Source: JBFGFG01 sp041627475 (lineage in GTDB: Bacteria; Actinomycetota; Nitriliruptoria; Nitriliruptorales; Nitriliruptoraceae). From it: a stretch of 13,216 nt of DNA. Below the pieces are notes generated by a model. It was not told where the DNA came from and did not search any database. It saw only the letters and a list, made by a program, of their open reading frames with translations. How positions within the stretch are numbered: position 1 is the stretch's first letter; each line of letters starts with the position of its first letter. The stretch covers positions 1-13,216 of the forward strand of contig JBFKQZ010000061.1 in NCBI GenBank assembly GCA_041627475.1, read 5' to 3'. Made by a program: the position numbers and the translations under genes. Positions 1 to 6,295 of this stretch are shown here, in pieces.

Positions 1-300
1 AAGGAGCAGGTCGGAGGCCAGCTGGTGGAGGTCGTCTTCGCCCGTGACGCCGACGAGGCGGCCGCGACCGACCTGCTGCGGACGCTCGGACGTGTCGAGC
101 AGCTCACGCCGACGCCCGAGGGCCGCGGACGCCTGTCCGTCGTCTGCGGCGAGGGCGAGACCGGCATCGGCCTCCTCGCGGCGGTGTCCACCCGTCTCGC
201 CGAACACGACGTGCCGGTGCGCGACGTGGGGCTGCGGCGACCGACGCTGGACGACGTCTTCCTGGAACTGACCGGCGACCTCGCGGAGGGCCAGGCATGA
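1..300 (+). CDS. ABC transporter ATP-binding protein, C-terminal part (DrrA-like), 5' truncated by window
   Basis: This is the last 99 codons of a gene that begins before the window; the frame is open from base 1. The ATPase motifs are outside the window. What is visible is the C-terminal accessory domain (DUF4162-like) of daunorubicin-resistance-type ATPases, ending in the characteristic RRPTLDDVFLELTG segment. In this family the protein is the cytoplasmic ATPase of an exporter for drugs, lipids or glycolipids. Its stop codon overlaps the ATG of the permease gene by 4 bases (ATGA at 297-300), so the two are almost certainly cotranscribed and translationally coupled. The substrate cannot be deduced. 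Confidence 0.85.
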   Translation, partial: KEQVGGQLVEVVFARDADEAAATDLLRTLGRVEQLTPTPEGRGRLSVVCGEGETGIGLLAAVSTRLAEHDVPVRDVGLRRPTLDDVFLELTGDLAEGQA

Positions 301-1148
301 GCTCGACCACCGACGCTGTCACCACCGCGCCCGACGTCCTCGACGACGTCCCCGAGCCGTACGAGGGGGAGGGGCTGCGCAGCGCGATCCGCGACGCCCG
401 CGTCGTCACCCGGCGCAACCTCCTGCACTTCGTCCGCCAGCCCCGCCTGCTGGTGTTCTCGACGATCCAGCCGGTCATGTTCGTCCTGCTCTTCGCCTTC
501 GTCTTCGGCGGCGCGATCGGCGGCGATCTGCCCGACGGTGTCGGCTACACCGCCTTCCTGCTGCCCGGCATCTTCGTGCAGTCGACGATCTTCCGGACCA
601 CCCAGACCGCTGTCGGCCTGGCCGAGGACCTCGAGCGAGGCGTCGTCGACCGCTTCCGGTCGATGCCGATGAGCCGTTCCGCAGTGCTGGTCGGGCGGAC
701 GATCGCCGACCTCGTGCGCAGTCTCGTGGTGATCGTGCTCATGGTCGCCGTCGGCTACCTCATCGGCTTCCGGTTCACCGAGGGCATCCTCGCCGCGCTG
801 GCCTCCATGCTGCTGGTCGGTCTGTTCGGCTTCGCCTTCTCGTGGGTGTTCGTCTACGTGGGACTCAAGGTCCCCGGGGCCGAGGCCGCGCAGTCCGCCG
901 GGTTCGTGTTCGTGTTCCCACTGGTCTTCGTGTCGAGCGTCTTCGTGCCGGTGGCGACGATGCCGGACGGCCTGGCGGCGTTCGCCCGGATCTCGCCCAT
1001 CACGCTCACCGCGGACGCGGCCCGGGCACTCGCGATCGGCACGGGCGACTGGCTCGGACCGACCCTGGCCGTCCTCGGGTGGTTCGTGGTGATCCTCGCC
1101 GTGTTCGTGCCGCTGTCGGTGCGGGCCTACACGGCGACCCGCGACTGA
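297..1148 (+). CDS. ABC-2 type transporter permease (DrrB-like)
   Basis: This 283-residue integral membrane protein has the usual length for an ABC-2/DrrB permease. A hydrophilic N-terminus (about 45 residues) leads into a first membrane segment around the FSTIQPVMFVLLFAFVF stretch. Several further hydrophobic helices follow, with the last close to the C-terminus. The cytoplasmic loop containing RGVVDRFRSMPMSR is the family's typical ATPase-contact region. The ATG overlaps the stop of the ATPase gene, so the pair forms an exporter that moves a substrate out across the cytoplasmic membrane. The substrate is unknown; antibiotic self-resistance or lipid export are the usual roles in actinobacteria. 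Confidence 0.88.
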   Translation: MSSTTDAVTTAPDVLDDVPEPYEGEGLRSAIRDARVVTRRNLLHFVRQPRLLVFSTIQPVMFVLLFAFVFGGAIGGDLPDGVGYTAFLLPGIFVQSTIFRTTQTAVGLAEDLERGVVDRFRSMPMSRSAVLVGRTIADLVRSLVVIVLMVAVGYLIGFRFTEGILAALASMLLVGLFGFAFSWVFVYVGLKVPGAEAAQSAGFVFVFPLVFVSSVFVPVATMPDGLAAFARISPITLTADAARALAIGTGDWLGPTLAVLGWFVVILAVFVPLSVRAYTATRD

Positions 1149-1225
1149 CGCAGGAGCCAGCCCGTCCGACGGGTCCGGCAGCAGCCTCGTACCGTGCCGG
1201 TGCGACGTGCACACCGGGAGGCGAG

Positions 1226-1945
1226 GTGGAGGAGCGAGAGGCGCTCGAGGCGCTCGGCCTGCGCGCTCCGGTCGACGCCGCGACGGTCAAGCAGGCCTAC
1301 CGTCGCCTCGCACGGGAGCTGCACCCGGACGCCGGGGGCGACGCCGCGGCCTTCCTGCGGGTCCAGGACGCCTACGAGCTCCTGCGCGACGGCAGTGACG
1401 CCGGGCCCGCCCCACAGCAGCGCGTCGCCAGTGTCGACGACCGGTGGTGGGACGCCGGCTCGGCCTGGCACACCGGCCCGATCGACCGCAGCGGGATCGA
1501 CCTCGACGGCGAACTCCCCGACGAGGACGCCGTCGCCGTCGACGTGGACCTCCTGGCCCGGCTGCTCCTCGGCGGGACACCGGTCCGACCTGTTCGCCTG
1601 CACAGCCGTGCACCCGGCTCGCGACTGCACCGTGTCATCACGTGGCTCCAGCCGGACCTCCTCGCGGCGACCACGGTCGGTCCCGCGGCCGACGGACGCC
1701 GCGCCGGCCACGACGTGCGTGTCGAGGTCAGCAGTGCGGGCGGGCGCGGCCGACGCCTCCTCTCGGCGACCGAACCACCGGGCAGCTGGACCCTCGCCAG
1801 AGGCTCGGACACCGCGCGGCTCCGTCGCGACCTTCGCCCGTGCCGCGACCCGCGGGACACGGCCGTCCGGGTCGCGCGGGAGGTCGACGCGGCACTGGCA
1901 GCCATCGGCTGGCCGCTGGGGGAGTGGTTCCTGCTGCAGGCCTGA
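1226..1945 (+). CDS. J-domain (DnaJ-like) protein
   Basis: A protein of 239 residues starting at GTG 1226, chosen because GGGAGG lies at 1216-1221 and the J domain begins directly after it; the frame is open further upstream but without domain support. The N-terminal J domain (about residues 3-48) has helix II (VKQAYRRLARELHPD) and the essential HPD tripeptide at residues 33-35, which stimulates Hsp70 ATPase activity. There is no G/F region, no zinc-finger CXXCXGXG repeats and no membrane segment, so it is a class III J protein. The remaining ~190 residues (for example the WWDAGSAWHTGPID segment) match nothing I recognise. No dnaK or grpE is nearby. It follows the exporter by 77 bp and may share its transcript. 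Confidence 0.75.
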   Translation: MEEREALEALGLRAPVDAATVKQAYRRLARELHPDAGGDAAAFLRVQDAYELLRDGSDAGPAPQQRVASVDDRWWDAGSAWHTGPIDRSGIDLDGELPDEDAVAVDVDLLARLLLGGTPVRPVRLHSRAPGSRLHRVITWLQPDLLAATTVGPAADGRRAGHDVRVEVSSAGGRGRRLLSATEPPGSWTLARGSDTARLRRDLRPCRDPRDTAVRVAREVDAALAAIGWPLGEWFLLQA

Positions 1946-2021
1946 GCTGCGGTGCGCTCCAGCTCCGCCCCGAAGGCGGATCGGCTGCCTACGCTCCGGA
2001 ACAACCGGAGGGAGCGCGACG

Positions 2022-3497
2022 ATGAACCCGCCCGCCAACTGGTACCCGGACCCGACCGGCCGCCACGGCCAGCGGTACTGGGACGGTGCGCAGTGGACGG
2101 AGCACGTCTTCACCGACGGCGTGCAGTCCGTCGACCCGCTCGACCAGATCGCGACGTCGCGGTCCGGCGACAGCGAGGCCGCCGCCGAGCAGGACGCCGC
2201 TCGCGACGGGGGGCAGCAGGAGACCGACGACCTCGCCCCGCTGCCGCGACGGCAGCGGCGCACGCCTGCGACCGCAGCTGCGGAGGCCTCGATCGACGAG
2301 CCGATCGCCGGCGCGGAGGGACTGTTCGCAGCGGTGGGCGAGGAACCGCCGGCCCCGTCCGAGGACGAGCCCGCGCCCGAGGCTGACGGCGCCGACGACA
2401 CCGCCCCGGTCGACGAGGCCCAGGACGACGGACACGACACCGACACGTGGACGCCGGAGGAGGCCGCCACCGCGGACGAGGCCCCGGTCGCGCCCGAGGT
2501 CGAGCCCGAGGACGTCGTCGCATCGGTCGAGGAGACGGCCGAGCCGGCCGCCAACGACTTCTCCGACGCCTTCGTCCTGGCACCCGAGACCGCAAGCCGA
2601 CTCGTCGGCCGCGCCTCGCACCCGCCGGCCGAGGACCCCCCAGCGCTCGCGCCGGAGGAGGCTGAGGTGCCCCCGGCAGCCGCCGCCCCGGTCGCCGAGG
2701 AGCCCCCCGCCGAGGAGCCCCCCGCCGAGGAGGCCCGCGAGCCCGACGAGCCACCGACCCCTGCACCGATCGACGCACCACCACCGGAGATGCCGCCGCC
2801 GTCCCGGAGCACCGACCTCGGCATCACCGGCGACCTCGTCGGTGGCGCGTTCGCCGAACGCGAGGACCAGGGCCCCGTCGCGCTGCAGAACAACCGCATG
2901 CTGCGCTGTGCAGCGAGTGGTGGGATCGTCGCACGGCAGGGGACCATGGTCGCCTACCAGGGCAACGTCACGTTCGAGCGCCAGGGCGCCGGTGGCGTGG
3001 GACGCGCACTCAAGCGTGCCGCCACGGGGGAGGGGCTCGCGATGATGCGGGTCGCGGGCAACGGCGACGTCTTCTTCGCCGACGGCGGGCAGCACGTCTT
3101 CCTGCTCGAGCTCGACGGCGGGGCCGGCCTGAGCGTCAACGGCCGCAACATCCTGGCCTTCTCGTCGTCCCTGTCCTGGGACATCGAGCGCGTCAAGGGC
3201 GCCAGCCTCATCGCCGGCGGCCTGTTCAACACCACCCTCACCGGACGGGGCTGGGTGGCGCTGGTCAGCGACGGCGAGCCGGTCGTCCTGCGGACCGACG
3301 ATGCACCGACCCACGTCGACGTGAACGCGCTCGTCGCGTGGTCGGGTGGGCTGTCCACCCGCATCACGAACACCGTGAGCGCGAAGAGCCTCGTGGGTCT
3401 CGGGTCGGGGGAGGCCTTCCAGATGGCCTTCGACGGCAGCGGCATCGTGATCGTGCAGCCGTCCGAGGGACCGATGGGCGGCGCTGCCGCGACCTAG
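2022..3497 (+). CDS. DUF2510 - acidic linker - AIM24 family protein
   Basis: A protein of 491 residues. ATG 2022 is preceded by a good ribosome-binding site (GGAGGGA near 2007-2013). Residues 4-27 form a DUF2510 module (WYPDPTG, RYWDGAQWTEHV), a short Trp-rich domain common in actinobacterial membrane or envelope-associated proteins. Residues ~45-262 are a long disordered linker rich in Ala, Glu, Asp and Pro, including AEEPP tandem repeats. Residues ~264-483 resemble the AIM24/TIGR00266 beta-rich fold, with glycine-rich strands such as the VNGRNILAFSSSLSWDIERVKG region. AIM24 relatives are found in mitochondria and many bacteria, but their biochemical role is unsettled. No membrane helix is visible. 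The stop overlaps the stop of the minus-strand SRPBCC gene. Confidence 0.82.
   Translation: MNPPANWYPDPTGRHGQRYWDGAQWTEHVFTDGVQSVDPLDQIATSRSGDSEAAAEQDAARDGGQQETDDLAPLPRRQRRTPATAAAEASIDEPIAGAEGLFAAVGEEPPAPSEDEPAPEADGADDTAPVDEAQDDGHDTDTWTPEEAATADEAPVAPEVEPEDVVASVEETAEPAANDFSDAFVLAPETASRLVGRASHPPAEDPPALAPEEAEVPPAAAAPVAEEPPAEEPPAEEAREPDEPPTPAPIDAPPPEMPPPSRSTDLGITGDLVGGAFAEREDQGPVALQNNRMLRCAASGGIVARQGTMVAYQGNVTFERQGAGGVGRALKRAATGEGLAMMRVAGNGDVFFADGGQHVFLLELDGGAGLSVNGRNILAFSSSLSWDIERVKGASLIAGGLFNTTLTGRGWVALVSDGEPVVLRTDDAPTHVDVNALVAWSGGLSTRITNTVSAKSLVGLGSGEAFQMAFDGSGIVIVQPSEGPMGGAAAT
2694..2732 (+). repeat. 15-bp tandem repeat (2.6 copies) in the AIM24-protein linker
   Basis: The unit GCCGAGGAGCCCCCC occurs at 2694-2708 and 2709-2723, with a partial third copy to 2732, and encodes AEEPP-AEEPP-AEEA. 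It is an in-frame repeat within the disordered linker, so copy-number changes would lengthen or shorten the tether without a frameshift. Confidence 0.85.
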
Positions 3498-3973
3498 GTC
3501 GCGTCCCGCACGGCGCGTTCCGTCCGGCGCATGATCGTCTGGACCGTGCTGGCGACCGTGCGGTCGATCGCCGGGCCGGCGAGGCGGAGTGCCGGCCGGG
3601 GGAGTGGCACCCGGAGCTCGAGCCGCCAGGACGTGAGCAGCGTGCACGCCCCCGGCCCGGTCGCGGTCGGGTCCATCGTCAGGTCCAGGCGCGCACCGGC
3701 GTCGGAAGCGTCTGTGGTCACCGCTTGGATGCGGACGACGTCCTCGGCCCGGTGGAAGGCCGGCACCAGCACCGTGTCGAACGAGGCGAGCCCGAGGCTG
3801 ATCCGGGGGATCGCCCACCTGGTCGGTGGCCCGACCTGCGACCGGCGCTGGTCGAGCAGGTCACCGAGCAGCGCGGTGACCGCGGCCGGGTCCGACAGCA
3901 CATCTGCCACGACATGCGGACCGGCCGCCAGCGATGCCTGCTGACGGCCGGTCCGCGTGATCGGGCGGGGCAC
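3494..3973 (-). CDS. SRPBCC/polyketide cyclase-like protein
   Basis: A protein of 159 residues starting at GTG 3973, which lies two bases after the stop of the upstream minus-strand gene, so translational coupling is likely. The pattern resembles the START/SRPBCC helix-grip fold. An early segment reads like the lead strand and helix (AAGPHVVADVLSDPAAVTAL), strands follow in the middle, an LTSWRLELRVPLP strand pair comes later, and a long amphipathic C-terminal helix (AIDRTVASTVQTIMRRTERAV) would close the hydrophobic pocket. Such proteins bind small hydrophobic ligands or act as cyclases; nothing identifies the ligand. The length of 150-160 residues is normal for the family. The call is fold-level only. 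The last bases overlap the AIM24 gene end (CTAG at 3494-3497). Confidence 0.6.
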   Translation of the reverse strand: MPRPITRTGRQQASLAAGPHVVADVLSDPAAVTALLGDLLDQRRSQVGPPTRWAIPRISLGLASFDTVLVPAFHRAEDVVRIQAVTTDASDAGARLDLTMDPTATGPGACTLLTSWRLELRVPLPRPALRLAGPAIDRTVASTVQTIMRRTERAVRDAT

Positions 3974-3975
3974 GG

Positions 3976-4617
3976 TCAGGCCGGGCCGAAGAGCCCCGCG
4001 TCCAGCTTGGTGATCCGTCCCTGGCGGGCCAGGTTGCCGAGCGACGCCGAGACCGTCGAGGTCGAGACCTCGTCACCGACCTCCGCCAGTGCCTCGACCG
4101 CCTCGGCCGTCGTGATCTCGCCGTGGAACTCGACGAGCGCGACGAGGCGGTCCGTCCGCGGCAGCTCGAGGTCCGCCCACGGTGCCTCGTCGAGCGAGAT
4201 CTCCTCGTACTCGACGTCCTCGTCGACGTACTCGATGGGGTTGCCGTACTCGTCGACCGGGTTGCCGTCCTCGTCGACGTACTCGACGATCACGTCGTCG
4301 TCGTCATCGAAGTCGACGACCTCGCCGTCCTCGTCGACGTACTCCACGACCTCGTCGTCGTAGACGACACCCTCGGAGACCGGTGCCGGCAGCGCGAGCG
4401 CCTCCAGCTGGGCTGCACGGTCGGCGAGGGCGTCGATCTCCGCCTCGACCTTCTCACGCTTGGCCTCGAGCTCGGCGTGGACGCCCTCGAGCCGCTCGAT
4501 CTGGTCCTGGATGCCGTCGAGAGCGGACTGGACGGCAGCAAGCACGCCGTCGATGCTCGAGTCGAAGGCGACACGCGCCTTGTCGAGGTCGACGTCGACA
4601 GATGACAGGTCCGACAT
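3976..4617 (-). CDS. Coiled-coil / acidic-repeat / winged-helix-like protein
   Basis: A protein of 213 residues with three zones. Residues ~10-75 form a heptad-rich coiled coil (IQDQIERLEGVHAELEAKRE). Residues ~83-146 are extremely acidic with repeated EYVDEDG and DEYGNP units. Residues ~153-211 look like a winged-helix or MarR/ScpB-like DNA-binding fold (RLVALVEFHGEITTAEAVEAL, then a helix and a GRITKL wing). The ATG at 4617 is clear but its ribosome-binding site is weak (GGGGAA). It is the first gene of a two-gene minus-strand unit with the SRPBCC-like gene. I do not recognise a named family. A regulator or chromosome-associated protein is possible, but DNA binding is only inferred. A smaller protein of similar architecture, with a basic linker, is encoded at 10218-10595. 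Confidence 0.72.
   Translation of the reverse strand: MSDLSSVDVDLDKARVAFDSSIDGVLAAVQSALDGIQDQIERLEGVHAELEAKREKVEAEIDALADRAAQLEALALPAPVSEGVVYDDEVVEYVDEDGEVVDFDDDDDVIVEYVDEDGNPVDEYGNPIEYVDEDVEYEEISLDEAPWADLELPRTDRLVALVEFHGEITTAEAVEALAEVGDEVSTSTVSASLGNLARQGRITKLDAGLFGPA
4216..4344. repeat. Three direct repeats encoding EYVDED units
   Basis: The string GTCCTCGTCGACGTACTC occurs at 4216-4233, 4267-4284 and 4327-4344 (+ strand), that is at 51- and 60-base intervals, both multiples of three. The first two copies match for 20 bases. On the minus strand they encode the repeated VEYVDED/IEYVDED acidic motifs of the overlapping coiled-coil protein. They look like internal duplications of about 17-20 codons. 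Confidence 0.85.
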
Positions 4618-4691
4618 GTGGGTTCCCCGGGTGTGGTCAGCGCTCTGGGCGGTGGCGCGCCCCGGCCGACCGGCTGTCAGGCGCGCGCGGC

Positions 4692-5612
4692 TCAGTCAAC
4701 CGGACCGGTGTGGTCGATGCCACCTTCCGCGACGGGCGCGTCCGCAGCGTGGTCGTCACGGGGCGCGGCGAGGACCTCGTGCAGCTCCGTGCGCACGGCC
4801 GTCGGGACCCGGTGCTCCTGCCGGTGCCACCACTCGGTGACCGCATCGCGCGCCCGCGTGGCGCGGTCGGACGCCGGGGGGACGACGGCGAGGGCGTCGG
4901 CGTCTGCGTCTGCGAACGCGATCAGCACGAAACGCGCGCCGTCGTCGAGCAGGTCGGCCTCGGGGCTGTCCTCGACGGCACCGAGCCCGAGCAGGGCCCC
5001 GAGACGGGCACGGGCGAGTGACTCGAGGGTCTGCTTGTCCATCTCGTCGTCGGCCAGGGCCTCGAGCGTCGCGAAGAGCGCCAGCGCCCGCGTGTCGAGA
5101 CCACCGGTGCCGGTCGGCAGCCGCGGGTCGTGGCGGCCCCTGGACTCCTCCTCCTCACGGCGGGTCCGCCGCTCGACGAACGCGAGGCCGAGCGTCCCGA
5201 CGAGCAGGAGCAGGATCCCGGCGAGAAGGACAGGGTTGCCGCCGCCGACGACCCGTCCGAGCACGGGCACCACCGACACCGTGCGGAGCGCGCTGTCGTC
5301 CAGCCGGACGCGCCCGGCGTCGGGTGTGGTGTTGGCATCGCCCTGGAGGCGCACCCAGCGGGCGCCGTCCTCGACCTCGACCTCCACGACGCGGTGGGTG
5401 ACGCGCCCCTCGCCGGCAGGCAGCGGCACCGTCAGCACGTCGTCCACGGCGACCTGGGCCGGGTCGACCGGCCGCGTGATCAGCAGGGACCCGGCCGGCG
5501 CTCCCGGCGCCATCGAGTCCGAGACCAGGACGACCGGTCGCCAGCCCACGGCAAGCAGCACGAGCACGAGCAGCGCCGCACCGCCGGCGATCGTCCACAG
5601 CACACGGCTCAC
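4692..5612 (-). CDS. SipW-type (S26B) signal peptidase I with long C-terminal extension
   Basis: A protein of 306 residues. An N-terminal membrane helix (~7-23) precedes the catalytic box SDSMAP with Ser33. The second box, VTHRV, carries His73 in place of the Lys of classical bacterial LepB, which is the mark of the ER/archaeal/SipW (S26B) type. GDAN (Asp92) is the third conserved box. A second membrane helix (~127-146) follows, then a ~155-residue extension, presumably cytoplasmic, rich in Ala, Asp and Glu (ADADADALAVVPP), which SipW lacks. GTG 5612 overlaps the stop of the TasA-like gene upstream (GTGA), so enzyme and probable substrate are coupled. Its likely role is removal of the signal peptide from the adjacent TasA-like protein at the outer face of the membrane. 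Confidence 0.85.
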   Translation of the reverse strand: MSRVLWTIAGGAALLVLVLLAVGWRPVVLVSDSMAPGAPAGSLLITRPVDPAQVAVDDVLTVPLPAGEGRVTHRVVEVEVEDGARWVRLQGDANTTPDAGRVRLDDSALRTVSVVPVLGRVVGGGNPVLLAGILLLLVGTLGLAFVERRTRREEEESRGRHDPRLPTGTGGLDTRALALFATLEALADDEMDKQTLESLARARLGALLGLGAVEDSPEADLLDDGARFVLIAFADADADALAVVPPASDRATRARDAVTEWWHRQEHRVPTAVRTELHEVLAAPRDDHAADAPVAEGGIDHTGPVD

Positions 5613-6223
5613 GGGTTCACCGCCGTCTGCTCGGCATCGAGGCGCAGTGTGGCCGACACGGTCCGCCCGGCAGCCGCGGCCTCGGTGGCGCTGGCCGGCA
5701 GCTCGGCCCGGAAGCAGAGCAGCTCGGACCCGCCAGCCGCGAGGACACGGTCACCGGGGTCCTGCCCGCGCGCCGGGTCACCCAGGACGGTGTCGCCGGT
5801 CAGACCGCCGAGCCGCACGGGCCCGGCCAGGAGCGTGCCGTCCGCGTCCGCCCCGACGGCATCACACGCGGTCACTCCCGTGCGGATCGTCAGGAGCAGC
5901 TCGTCGGCGAGGACGGCGTCGTCGACCGTGGAGGTGATGGCGTAGCGCAGCTCGAGGCTGCCGTCGTTGCGGACGACGAGCGGGGTGGCCACCACGTCCC
6001 CGGGGACGAGGTCGGCGGCGTCGAGCTCGAAGGTCACCGGGGCGGTCGCGATGTCCACGGTCCCCACGTCGAGGCGCATGCCCTCGTTGCGGGTGGCGTC
6101 GGAGAAGATCGCACCCGAGACGAGCGCGAGGCCGGCGAGCACGGCGAGGAGGAACACCACGAGCAGCAGACGACGGGGCGGTCGGCGTCGCGCGGACGCC
6201 GACCCGGCTGCCTCGAGGTCCAC
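5609..6223 (-). CDS. TasA/camelysin-like secreted protein
   Basis: A protein of 204 residues from GTG 6223, chosen because GAGGAAGAGGA sits just upstream; the frame remains open further upstream (GTG at 6262) but without a ribosome-binding site. An Arg-rich start (RRRPPRR), a hydrophobic stretch (~19-39) and then GAIFSDAT form the typical SipW-processed signal of TasA/camelysin (M73-like) proteins. The mature part is strand-rich (LVPGDVVATPLVVRNDGSLELRYA) as in TasA beta-sandwich domains, with cysteines at 120 and 170 that could pair. No protease motif is seen. In Bacillus, TasA forms matrix fibres processed by SipW; this gene overlaps a SipW-type peptidase gene, supporting that relationship. 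The fibre role is inferred. Confidence 0.8.
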   Translation of the reverse strand: MDLEAAGSASARRRPPRRLLLVVFLLAVLAGLALVSGAIFSDATRNEGMRLDVGTVDIATAPVTFELDAADLVPGDVVATPLVVRNDGSLELRYAITSTVDDAVLADELLLTIRTGVTACDAVGADADGTLLAGPVRLGGLTGDTVLGDPARGQDPGDRVLAAGGSELLCFRAELPASATEAAAAGRTVSATLRLDAEQTAVNP

Positions 6224-6295
6224 TGGGTCCTCTTCCTCATCTGATGCGCTGGTGCGGCACACTACGGCGTGCGGCTGTGCGTCCGCGGGGGGAGT
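6224..6295. promoter_or_regulatory. Divergent intergenic region, presumed back-to-back promoters
   Basis: Only 72 bases separate the leftward TasA-like gene from the rightward diguanylate cyclase gene under the chosen starts. Both transcripts must begin in or near it, so the two arms of the surface-protein locus could be controlled together. I cannot assign clean -35/-10 hexamers on either strand. The only strong elements seen are the two ribosome-binding sites: GAGGAAGAGGA on the minus strand and GGGGGGAG at 6287-6294 on the plus strand. Confidence 0.4.

Noticed and set aside
1964..1980. Short hairpin TCCGCC/GGCGGA after the J-domain gene, considered as a terminator
   Set aside because: The stem is only 6 bp with no T tract and lies 42 bases before the next gene on the same strand; such hairpins are frequent by chance at this GC content.
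1127..2947. A 606-codon open frame on the minus strand opposite the J-domain and AIM24 genes
   Set aside because: It is Ser/Gly/Ala-rich low-complexity translation caused by high GC, it opposes two genes with recognisable domains, and it matches no family.
1989..3818. A 609-codon minus-strand open frame antisense to the AIM24 gene and overlapping the SRPBCC gene
   Set aside because: Composition is Arg/Gly-rich shadow coding; the + strand frame there has DUF2510 and AIM24 features, and the SRPBCC frame explains 3494-3973.
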